Assembly: GCA_007258455.2 (NCBI GenBank)
Contig: VDFB02000003.1
Span: forward strand, 39,418,248 to 39,482,247
DNA: 64,000 bases
DNA from: Sequoia sempervirens
Lineage: Eukaryota > Streptophyta > Pinopsida > Cupressales > Cupressaceae
Reading direction: 5' to 3'
Part shown: positions 47,644 through 59,100 of the stretch, piece after piece
Position numbering within the stretch: the first letter of the stretch is position 1
Layout of the letters: every line of letters begins with the position of its first letter
Made by a program: the position numbers and the translations under genes
Notes under the pieces: generated by a model
Database searches by the model: none
Seen by the model: only the letters and a program-made list of their open reading frames with translations
What the model was told of the DNA's origin: nothing

Positions 47644-47659
47644 TCAAAGAGGGGGAAAA
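47616..47659 (+). promoter_or_regulatory. outer element PPT with preceding hairpin
   Basis: CTTTGAAGCAATGTGT and ACACATTACTTCAAAG form a 16-bp stem with one mismatch, then AGGGGGAAAA runs to the LTR start TGTATACAC at 47660. Confidence 0.85.
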
Positions 47660-48741
47660 TGTATACACATAAAATCAGTCAAAACAATTAATTAATTAAA
47701 TACAAGTTATTTAATTAATGAACCCCTTTAATTCATCTACTTATAAATAAATTTCAAATTTATTTATATAGTTCACACTCTTTTAATTCTTCAATTTAAA
47801 ATCATATTCATCTATTTTAATTAAATAAACAAATTCACATAGTTTGTTTTCTTTAATTAATAGTCTTTTCATTAAATTTAAATCCCAAATTTAAATTTAA
47901 GTACATGTCTATAACTTTTCCTCTTGCCACCTCATCAAGTGTCACATGAATTTAAATATGTTAAATTCCTAATTTGAATTTAGGCACATGTTGGACACTT
48001 GGCCTTTTGACACATTTTATTCTCCCCCACACTTGGCCTTTTCACACATTTGGCATGTTGCCTTTGGTCAAGGGAACATCCTCCATGACTCTTTCATCTC
48101 CACCGTTCATCTCTCATGTTTAAATATTGACTGTTGATTGCTGCCACATCACAAGATGCTTTGGAAATCCTATAAGTATAAGCCCATTCTACAACATTAG
48201 ATCAAATCACATCTTTTAGCAAACTTATTATGCAGGAATAGCTTTGGAGTATTGGAGCATTTAGGATTTGATCATTTAGCATTTAGCAAGTTGCATTGTT
48301 TTATCATTCTAATGTAGAATCATGTCTTAGTTTGTAATTGCATTTTAGTTTATCATATCAATGGTTAATATTTGAGCATATGTAGAATCATTTTAGCTTG
48401 TTATGCAACATTTGTATCACATAATCTAGCATCATTATCCATTTGTCAATATCACCATTATCATTTGCATCATGCAAAATCATGTAGGAACTTAGATTTC
48501 TTGCATTATACAACATCTCGTTTCTCAAGTTGTCATTTTAACAACCATAGTGCACGTACAAAATTTGAGAGCCAATATGGTTTAATAAATCCTTGAGAAT
48601 AGAGAACAATGGAACATTTCTAAAGATTTGCTTTGCTTTTATTTGATTGGTTTATGATTCAAATCTTTAATATAATACGTCTCATTGGTGTTTGTGTTGT
48701 TTTGTTATTGATTTACTAATTCCCATAAATTCACACACACA
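47660..48741 (+). repeat. outer element 3' LTR
   Basis: 1082 bp, colinear with 18594-19673, including the frame recurring at 48372-48596, which is an LTR shadow. Confidence 0.9.
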
Positions 48742-48870
48742 TATACATACTTAGTTGGTGTATGATATATATATAAATATATATTAACATATATATACAT
48801 ATACATTGATATATATATATATATATGTAGTATATATATTAATATATATTTAATATATTAACTATTGCTT
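48742..48870. repeat. TA-rich microsatellite
   Basis: TATATA runs with ATTAACATATAT; the right flank of the outer element. Confidence 0.8.
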
Positions 48871-51164
48871 GGGAATCGACTATCATTAACAATGATAGAG
48901 GCCGACTATTAGATGCCAATTATATGTAACTTATGACAACATCTTGAGAGGTTGAGTTATACTCATGTTGCCACACATAGTGGAACATGTATACTTCAAT
49001 ATAGATCACTGTTTTAAGTCAATTTATGGAGACTTAGTTGACGCCTTGGCTGGGAATAACTTTGACTTAGTAAACTCATTTACGCCATGCCATTAATAAA
49101 TATCAAACAACAATAATGAGCTTAAACAATTAGATGATGACTTGGTCAATATGATAAATGAAAGGAATCAACTCATATGAAGACTAAGTTGACTCACATG
49201 TCTAAGTGTCACATATTTGATATTGACTGATTCAGATTTACAAATAACCTGCCAACTGTTGGAAGTGCTATTTTATCTTGGCACCACCTTATGAATCCTG
49301 ACTTTTGTAGATGTTCATTGTGAGAGTAATTCAAATTATATTTTATCAACATATGTTGTTTTGAAATAGTCTTTCATTGGTGTCACCTTGGGAGGTCAAT
49401 CTGTAGTGTTGTTTGGCTGAGTACGTCCTTCTTAGTGCACCACTTTTTGGCTATATGGAGTGAGTGGTGTTGCATGGTGATTGTTGTCAAGACCCATGCC
49501 TATTCTGTAGGATAATGAGTGTCTTTTCTACTATATAAATAGTAAATAAAACTTATTAGTTTGGGGCACATCCCACATGCTTTGTGCACAATGATTTATA
49601 CATTTTTCTCTACAATTCATTGCTGCAATATTCTATTAATTTAAGAGAGGGTTGAGAGTATTTGTGAGGGAATTATTATTTTGAGTGAAGTATATCATCA
49701 ATTTGAGAGAAGAGAGTTATTGTGGTATAGTTGAAGGAATCGAGTTTGAGCTAGTTGTTGTTGTGGGAAATAGATTCACAGTCATTTGATTGGATAGCGA
49801 AAACAAGCATGAGGATATTTTTTCTCTATTTGTTTTAGTTTTGAAAGATTGTTCTCCATGTTTGCTATGATTTGTTTATTATGAGTACTCGCATTTAGAG
49901 AAAATAGTGATGCTTTGAAAAGGAATAGGAAGCTAGTATGCTATTTTTATGGTGTGCTTGTATGTACTCCATAATAGGAGGGTTGTGTTTTTCATAAGTA
50001 TTACATACTAAATACGGTTGAACATGAGTGGCATATGTGTTAATCGTAACTAAGTTATTGGTTTAACTAGGTTAGCTTGAGTTTACTCCTAGGATTGTTT
50101 ATTTAGTATGGGAGGGAGCTTATGTATTTACTTTGTTAAAGTAGATTTATTTCAAGTTAGTAAAAATGGTGATAGGTTATCTCTGGGGTGATAGACTATC
50201 CATTGAAGGAAATACCTATGCATAGTTTAAGATGGCCTTAATTCAAATTGGCCCTGAGTATTGTATGTGATAGATGACCTTCATTTGGATTATCGTTTGA
50301 GAACACTTTGGCCAAAGTAGTGTGACTACCTCTAGCTCCACTATCAGTTCACCGTGATCTAGTATTACATGCTAGTTCCAAATTGTGGGTTTACAAGTTC
50401 TAGTTATGTAGGATACAACACTATGCTAATTTGGTTGTCATTATTCAGTTACTTTTCCAATCTCTTTTTTGAAGGGAAGGGCCATCCATTGAATGTTAGA
50501 TGTGCAGGGGACCACATATGATCCCATAGTTGGCGAAAAAGTGCTTGAGTGATGCTTCTCCTCCATAGCTCAGACGACAAAAGAACCAAGATTTGAAAGG
50601 AAAGATCCTAGACCGTCTATAAGCTATTTGTTCTAAATCTCATTGAGCTATGTATATAAATGTATGCATTCTTGTATGATTGTAACTTGTGAAATTATTG
50701 TAATGAAATAGAAAACTTTTATATTTTGTTATGGCATCTTTGTTAGTATATTCTCAATAAAGAAAATAATTTTTTTTATTGCAATGGCTTGTTACATAGA
50801 AGTTGTTTACTCACAAAGTGAAAACTTAGGAATTTTTACTTCATTGATGGGTTGGCATGTTACAAGGAAACCGAGTTTCCCTCCCTATAACTATAGCCTT
50901 TATTCCCACATATACAAATCCAACTGTTACCACAACAATGCAACCAAGCAATAGTATAGCTCCAACTTTAGGTATTTCCAGTAAGAATCCTTACATTTTT
51001 GCGAACTCAAACATCATATCTCCAAACCCATCACCTGTCACAAACTTACACTATAGTAGTCTACCTAACACATATACACTTCCACCATATTCACCTCATT
51101 CCAAAAATATGACAAGAAATGATTCCATCATACACCAACTCTTGCAAAATGTGACATCTATTGG
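48871..51164. other. intergenic DNA with one isolated frame
   Basis: No recognised gene. A Ser/Thr/Pro/Asn-rich frame at 50857-51198 (MLQGNRVSLPITIAFIPTYT at its start) has no domain and overlaps the following LTR-like DNA. It may be decayed Gag-like sequence. Confidence 0.4.
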
Positions 51165-52255
51165 TGTAGGTTTTTATTTTCCTAGTGGGTTAATTTAGTT
51201 TTCCTTAGTCCTATGTTTTTCCTATACTTAATTAAGCTTTCTTAGGATAATAAAGTGAGTTTATCATTTAATAATTGGGAGATAAGTGATGTGATGTCCC
51301 CTTCCTTAAAGGGTGGAACACTTTCCATTTTTTGTGGCCATCTCCACTTTTGATGTTCCATATCCACTTTTGGTGGTTAATTCCTATTGGTTGGATTTTC
51401 CACCTCCATCATCTCCTTAGTTCTATATAAACTCACTACCTAGCTTGTATTTTTATTAAATCTCTTGCATTCTAGTATTGTTACATACTTTGACATACAT
51501 GCACCTTGATGCATGCAATCATTATTCTGCAAATTTACTTTGAGTCCTAATGCAATCTTGTCATCTTGACATTTGCACATCTCTTGGAATCTCGGGTTTG
51601 TAATTTTATTATTTCATTTACAATTTTATAGCTTATCTCTCTCATAGAAGATCTTTGTTATTCAATCTATTTCAAATTTCTAAAATGGTATCAAAGCTTA
51701 GAGTTTGAGAGATTTGACTACTTGGATTCCAGATTAAGATATTGGAGGTTTTTATATGATCTTGTAAATTCTAGTATGCTCTTCTCTTGCATTTCAATGT
51801 GATCTAGAGAATCAAAAAAGAATTATGATCTATTAATCCTATATTTGCATGTGAGATTTTGGTGATATTTGGTGATTGCAACTAATTTGGCTATAGTGGC
51901 AATATGTTTGACTATCCCATTACATCCGAGAGGCTCAAGAAAGTTAGATTTGACTTTTATTTCACTCAATTTGGCCACCATATGACACAGTAGCAAACAA
52001 GGGTTTGAAGCTCAGATATGGTGAACATTTTGGTCTATTTTTTGCATACATTTGTCCAATATACATGAGGTCAATTGGTAGGAAATTTAGAAGATGATGT
52101 GCAACAAAGCTCTCAATGGAGAAGTGATAGCTTCGAATCAAATATGCATTCACTTATAGGGATCTAAACACATCCGAAACAAAACCTTTGAATCATGACT
52201 TGATAATCAGGCTCCATTACCAACAAGCTCATATCATGTTTGTAATTCATATCAT
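51165..52255 (+). mobile_element. copia LTR remnant with PBS
   Basis: TGTAGGTTTTTATTTTCC (51165) to CTAAAA (51685) looks like an LTR of about 520 bp, with TATA-like TCTATATAAACTC at about 51423. It is followed at once by TGGTATCAAAGC, a copia PBS with one change. The next 570 bp are leader-like, with no gag; the element is cut off at the purine tract. Confidence 0.6.
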
Positions 52256-52259
52256 GTTT

Positions 52260-52320
52260 GTAATAGGGAGAGAGGGAGAGGGAGAGGGAGAGGGAGAGAT
52301 AGGGATAGAAAGATGGAGAT

Positions 52321-52408
<88 letters not shown>

Positions 52409-53622
52409 AGAGATAAATAAATAGAGAGAGAGGGAGCTAAGGTAGATAAATAAAGATAGAGATAGGAAGTGATAGGTAGAGGGAAATATATAGGGGTAGA
52501 GATATATGGAGATATAATGCAATAAAGATAGAGGGAGAGATGAAAAAATAAATATGGAGAGATAAAGAGGTAAAGAGATAGAGCTAGAGATAGGGAAGGA
52601 GAAACAAGGTGCGTGCGTGTATGTATGAGTAAGAGAGAGATAGAAAGGGGGATAGATATGTATAAATAGATAGAGAAGAAGGGAGAGAGATGGAGAGAAA
52701 TAAATAGAGAGAGGATAAGTAGAGAGATATAGAAAGATGGAGTGATAAGGAGAGAGGTGGAGAGAAGGAGATATAGGGATAGAAAGAGGGAGATATAGGG
52801 ATATAAAGGAGAAATAGAGTGATATATATAACATGGGAAAGATAAAGAGGGCGGGAGAGAGAAAAATACAAAAAGAGATAAATATATAGAGGGAGAGATG
52901 GAAGGATAGAGGAAGAGGGAGGGAGAAATAGATATAGAAAAAGGGAGAAAATTAAAGAGGGGGAGATGGAGAGAGAAATATAAAGATATAGGAAGTGTTA
53001 TATAGAGAGGTAGAGAGGTATATATATAGAGAGAGTAGGAGAGATGGAGGGATATATATAGATAATTAGATATAAATATGGAGGGAGAGGGAGAGATGGG
53101 AAGATAAAGATAGAGGGGGCAAGAGTCAAATAAAGGAGGTGATAGAGACAAGAGGGAGATACATATAGAGAGAGGGATGGGAGATAGAGAGATAGAGATA
53201 GAGATAGGGAGGGAGAAATAGGGAGTGAGAGTATGTGTTCGAGTGAGAGAGATATTTGAGATAGAGATAGATAGAGGAGATGTAGAGAGATGTAGAAAGA
53301 GTGATAGGGAGAGAGGGAGAAGGGAGAGATAGGGATATAAATACAGAGAGATAAAGAGATATATATAGTGGAAAAGATAGAGGGGAGAGAGAGAGATGGA
53401 GCTGGAAAGAGATGGAGATGGAGCTAGACATGGACATGGATAGAGAGATAAGTGGAGATAGAAAAATAGAGAGACAAAGAGAGAGGGAGAGATGGAGGGA
53501 TAGAAAGATAGAGATGGGAAGTTGTATAGAGAGAGGTAGAGAGAGATATATTTATATAGAGAGTTAGGGATAGGTACATTTGTGGGGAGATAAATATAGA
53601 GAGAGATGTGAATAGAAGATAT
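52260..53622. repeat. long GA-rich (purine) tract
   Basis: About 1.36 kb almost entirely of A and G on the + strand, including an unbroken GA run of about 75 bp near 52327-52403. Long minus-strand frames (Ser, Leu, Tyr, Ile-rich) are artefacts. Confidence 0.93.
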
Positions 53623-54283
53623 AGATATCTTTATATCTCTATATCCCTCTCTATCTCTATGTTTCTCATTACCTTTCAATCTCTCTCTTCCTCTTTCTCT
53701 CCTATTTCTCTATATTTTTCTTCCCTTCTCTCTTACTCTATCTCTCTTTATCTCTTTCTCTCTCCCTCTCTCCCTCTCTCTCTCTCCCAAGAATCTCTTT
53801 TGCTATCCTTATTTATCTCCCCCTTTCCCTCTTAATCTCTTGATCTTTCTACCTATATATATATATATATCCGTCTCCTATTTCTCTTTATCTATTTATC
53901 CCCCTCTCTCTATGTGACTATCTATCTATGCCTCTCCTCTTCTCTCTTTTCCTCTTTTTCTTTCTTTATCACTCTTTATATCTCTCTCTTTGTCTCTCCC
54001 TCTTTAATCTCTTTTTCTCCCTCTCTATCTCTCTCTTTTTCTCTCTCTATCTCTATCTTTTTCTCTCTCTATCTCTATCTTTGTTTCTATCTTCTCTTTT
54101 TTTATATCTCCCTTTCCCTCTCTCTATCCCTTCATTCCTCTCTCTTTCTCTGTCCATCTGCCTCTCTTATCCTTTGTCTCATTTTCTCCCCATTTCTTTC
54201 TCTCTCTTCCTTTCTCTTTTTTCTCTATTTTCCTCTATATCTTATCTCCATCTCCCTCTCCCTTCTCTCTTCCTCCTTAAGTA
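53623..54283. repeat. CT-rich (pyrimidine) tract
   Basis: About 0.66 kb of CTCTCT, TTTCTC and TATCTC. It follows the purine tract directly, with the switch near AGATATAGATATC. Confidence 0.93.
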
Positions 54284-56119
54284 TGCAATGGGTACGCTAG
54301 AGAGGTTTTAAAGGCGAATTATCATATCCTTAATCAAATGGCATGCTACCCTAAGCATAACTCCCTAGCGACATGTGCTATCCTTGGATTGCTTGCATGA
54401 AATGACTAATCAAATTAGCTTCTCTCTTTCACTCTAACTTTTAATTTAGATTTTAAGTTTGAGATTCATTTTATTATATAAATAAAATAAAAATTTCAAA
54501 ATAGAATTATTCTATAATAATTAAACTTTTAATAAGACAAGTACTTATAAATTAAACTAATTCTTATAATTTTTAATTATTATTTATAATTCCATAAAAA
54601 TACATTGATAATAAAAATAAATTTCAATAGTAAATCTAAATAAATAATTAAAACATAACAAACTAAAGGCAAAGCCCAAATATTAATAAAAATAATAATT
54701 TTTAAAAATTAATAATAAATAATAAATTATTAAGTTAATGAATGTTTAAGTAAATAATAAATCATTTGACAAGGTCATTAATCTTGGGGAGAGGAAGACA
54801 ATAAACGAGCAGATCTGTTTCATATTTCCTAAGGCACAAGATTGTATGTAGAGCCTGAGGCGGGACTAGCGGTCGACATATTGAGCCTCAATCAAGAGAA
54901 GAAAAAATAGAAACTACGCAAGGCTTGAAACTGTTCAAGAATGGGGTCAAGCAAAAGAACAACATAAGTGACTTCATTAAATGCAAGGCTTGAAACTGTT
55001 CAAGAATGGGGTTGAGCAAAAGAACAACATAAGTGATTTCATGCAGTTCATCGAGGCAACTCCAGATGTAATAGAAGAAAATGTGGTGGCTAGGTTGGTA
55101 GATGTGGTGGATGGCATTGGCTATCTTTATCATTGATGTCATATGGCAATGTAACTCTTTTTTCAATTTAATCAAAGGGAGCTACCCCTCTTGTAGTACT
55201 TACCTAAAAAAAAAATTTAATAAAATCTTAAAAATAAAAATAATATTTATAAAGTCCTAAATATATAATTAACTATTTATACATTATATTTATATTTTAT
55301 AAATAAAAGAAATCTAAAAGTCCAACTTTAAAAAATAAAAAAGATAAAAAATCAATTTCTAATTTATTGATTTATATATTATATTATCCTAATTATAATA
55401 TAATAATTATTAAAATATTATATTTTTTATTTTTATATTTTATAAATAAATAAATTTAAAAGTCTAAGTTTAAAAAGTTAATAGATAAGAGTACTTTTTT
55501 AATATTTTAGAAAATCATTTCAATAGTCTTTCTGTGCAATTTTCAACCATTGATTTTAAAAAGCATCCACTTCATTAGCAAGAGCCAATTAGAAATGCTA
55601 CGAATGGTGTGTTTTATACAAAATTTCAACTGCCGAATGATAAAAGTTGGAGGATGATATATTAGTAGGATAAGATCAATATTTGTTTTTAAGAGAGGAT
55701 AGGAAGTAGTTTCTGAGAGGATCTCAAAATCTTATAATATATCAATGAAAACCACTATACAATACAACATCATCAACTAGTTCCTTGATCAGCGTTCTAG
55801 CAGGCTTATATACTTCTACTGAACTGAGATGAGACTTAGTTAAATATAGACTATCTCAATAATATCAGTATGACAATGAAAATTCTACACATTGTCATTT
55901 GAATTAGATAATACAAATTCTTTTTAGCAGAGACTGCATGGCCATGATGGTGAGCAACATATTGAAAATCTTGAATACCGATTGATATAAACCCCATCAA
56001 ACAGATGAGAAACATATTCAGAAATGTAATAAATATTTGGGATAGGAAAAAAATCAATTCTAATTTTCTCTTATCTTATTGCTACCTGCTTTTTTTTAGA
56101 CTTCAATGTAAGTTCAGGC
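54284..56119. other. AT-rich intergenic DNA
   Basis: Mostly AT-rich. A 65-bp tandem duplication lies at 54918-55047 (GGCTTGAAACTGTTCAAGAA). Near 55035-55140 a short + frame (FMQFIEATPDVIEENVVARL) looks protein-like but is isolated. A stretch GGGAGCTACCCCTCTTG followed by a run of A at about 55205 could be a retroposon 3' end. Confidence 0.5.
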
Positions 56120-59100
56120 TCACAAAAATCTTCTATACAATTTCTGGACCATTTCTCCGCCATTGACAGGATCAAATTGACATCTGTAGAAGCTGCAATA
56201 AAAGTAAAAACACAATGTTTAAGTTAGACCTTATGATTATATACGTATGGCTCAGCATCATAGGAGACAGGTGACTGGTATTGTAAAATTGAAAACTAGT
56301 TTAATGAAAAGACAGAAACAAATAAGGTAAGCAATTAGATGTTCTTACCTTCCATCATAGCCAACAATCAAAATAATGTTAGGCTTTCCAAATCCGACAA
56401 GAGACCTCACATTTGGAGAGAAATGAAATTGAGAGAATGACCTATCTGAGTTAAAATACTTTGGAACAACTCCTGCAGCATAATTTTTTTATTACATAAA
56501 TTCTTTTGAATGGAGTTATGAATTGAAAAGGAGATTCGAAAAGAGCTATTTAACTATCAACTTAAATGTAGGATTATTAATGATGAGAAATATCTTTAGT
56601 TTTATTGTTGTTAACCCATATGTAAGATTACTAATTCATGTGAAAAAATGGGTTTAGGAAAATTCACGGCCAACAAATTCACCTTCAACAATTCATCACC
56701 AACAATTCATCATCATGACAAATTCATATCATATTGCTGGCGGTGAATTTTCCACGAGATGAATTTGTCATGACGATGAATTGTTGGAGGTGAATTTGCC
56801 TGAAGCCTAAAAAGTACTTAAAAAATAGCACAATATAATAATAGATAGAAAACAATCCTTATTTGGGCTATCATAAGTGAGATTTCATACACCCTGAAAT
56901 TGTTGTCTATCATGGAGTGACCCCAAAAGGCTACCTCTACCATTGTACACGTATATTCTAAGGTTAGCTTCTTACCTTTCATAAAGGAAAATGGGAAGCT
57001 ACTATTCGCTCCCAGAAGAACAAGACTAGTGTCACCAGAACAAACATTCCACCGTCTCCAAGCATTTCCTTTAATGTTGTTTGATTCTTTTCTTGCCACC
57101 TGCTCTTGTTTTGCCACTTTTTCATTGAGACCAACTATATGGACAGTGCCCGTGTCACTACACATTGCAAGTAACTGAGCAATCTCTGATATACCAATGC
57201 TATAAATCTCAGCTCTTTTAGCTCCTCTGCGAACCTGCCAACAAACACAATTACTCTTAAGATTTCTGTAATGGATGGTTATTTGCAGTAAATGTATACA
57301 ACAAGAAATGTATGTGTGCTAGTTCAACACAGTTCTACAATAACTTTCTGCATATAAATTTGGTGATGTTTATAACTAACCATATTTTGTGTAGAAATTT
57401 ATGATTCATCATGTGAAATGAGGGTCCATAATGATTTGTTTTCATAACAGTGAAATCCTATATAAATCCTAATGGTTTGTAGAGGACCCAGTACCTGTTG
57501 TTATAGCATATGTTGATTTAATGTCCAATATTTTTTACAATATTGGATCAATAGTTGTGACTTTAAAGTTGTCAGTGTTGATGATGACTACTCATAATTG
57601 AATGAAAATGAAATGTATTCATTAGATCTAAAAAACAACAAATCATGTGATGCCACATCAGCACATCAATAAAACATTATTTAGTGCACAACTATCGGTC
57701 TCACTTTTTTTTTGGGCCTTTTTGGACACCTTGACAAAAAGCATGCTGATGTGGCCCTGAAACCTTAATTATAAGCAGGGGACTTGCCAAGTAAGCTGTT
57801 GTAAAAAATTGGGAGTGATTTGAAATTTCCACATAAGATTTTGAGAAGTGCAAAGTTAAGATGCTCAACTACTGGGTCCTCTCCCCTAGTTTGAATAGGT
57901 TCAGATATTTGATCTTTATATTGACTCTAATGACTAATCCTTTCCCTGATGATGAATCCAGTAAAGAGAGGCAAAATTCAGAAACCCAATCAAACCACAC
58001 AGTTGGTTTCAGAAGAACATTGTAAAAAACTAAGTTAAATTATCCTGAAAACTGAGTAAGCTATAACTAAGTTAAATTATCCTGAAAACTGAGTAAGCTA
58101 TGCCATATCTATCTATACATGGTTTCAGTATCCTGCAACTCATTTATTATTCTTCACCATGAATGCTGATTAATTTTAAAATAGCAAACATAATGCATTA
58201 CACCATCAAAATTTGAACTATGATTATTTACTAACTGCACAGTTGACGGTGAAGGGTTGAGAAAAGCCATACCTCTTGCAAGCAGGTCCCATCCGAAGTG
58301 TTGAAGATGCGAAGCAGAGTCCCTTTTGTGCTGGCTGTTGCTAGAATAGCACCATACTTTGACAGAGCAAGGCAAGCAATGTGTGAGTCATGTGCAGATA
58401 CAAATCTTGTTTTCCGGGGTACTAAGTGTTCAATATGAACCTGCCCTTTAAGTAAACCAGGGCATACCAAAACAGGACTTGATGAAATATCAGAAACAGC
58501 ACAAAGGCCTTTGGTATTAGGTAGAGTCTTTATTCTATAGAGAAGCTCTGCTTCAATTTCCACACAGTTGTATACACATGTTTCCTGCTCTAAAACCACC
58601 ACCATATGATCCCTTGTAATTTTTACTGCTTGAACTTTGGAATCGGTAGTAAGTTGATAAATACATCTGTGAAACTCATAGTCCCATATAATAACTTTAT
58701 CAGGGGGACATTGGATGTTATCTTTACTTCCAACAAACACTAAAATTTTGCTTTCATAATGCATCTCCACTATGCTGATCCCTCCATGACCAAAATATCC
58801 ATTGAAAACCTCTTCAAAAGGATCGCACTTGTAGACCCTGATGCCTTGATCTGTTCCACAAGCAAAGCAGGTAAAGTCCTGGTTGAAAGTTACAGTGAAT
58901 AAGGTGGTTTCTGCATTTATGCTGAACTGTGACTGAAACTGGAGAGCATTTAAATGCGGACTGCAAGTACTTTCAGGTGATGAACATGTTTCTGTGAATC
59001 TTCTATACTCTGAATGATATGCAGGATGTATCAAAGATATACTGCGAGCGGTTTCAGGTGTTTGATTCCTGTCAGGAGTCTGAAAACAACGTGCAAATAA

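Larger units (their letters stand above)
18594..48741 (+). mobile_element. pol-less LTR retrotransposon holding two nested insertions
   Basis: LTRs of 1080 bp (18594-19673) and 1082 bp (47660-48741) start TGTATACACATAAAATC and end ACACACACA. The internal DNA is 19674-27951 plus 46831-47659, split by an 18.9-kb Tat element, with a DNA transposon at 23876-24851. Without them it is about 10 kb. It has a PBS, leader repeats, low-complexity Gag-like frames and a PPT, but no protease, RT, RNase H or integrase motif. It therefore fits a large non-autonomous (LARD or TR-GAG-like) element. LTR divergence looks about two to three times that of the inner Tat element and includes indels. No clear target-site duplication is seen (TCGAA left, TATAC right). 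Confidence 0.88.

Noticed and set aside
52247..53679. Long minus-strand frame of about 475 residues
   Set aside because: It is the translation of the CT strand of a purine/pyrimidine tract (Ser, Leu, Tyr, Ile only), not a gene.
53914..54311. Two overlapping + frames of about 128 residues rich in Ser, Leu and Phe
   Set aside because: Simple CT-repeat translation.
54880..55215. LINE 3' end or gene fragment
   Set aside because: Only a short protein-like frame and an A-run; no endonuclease or RT motif, so not called beyond a note.
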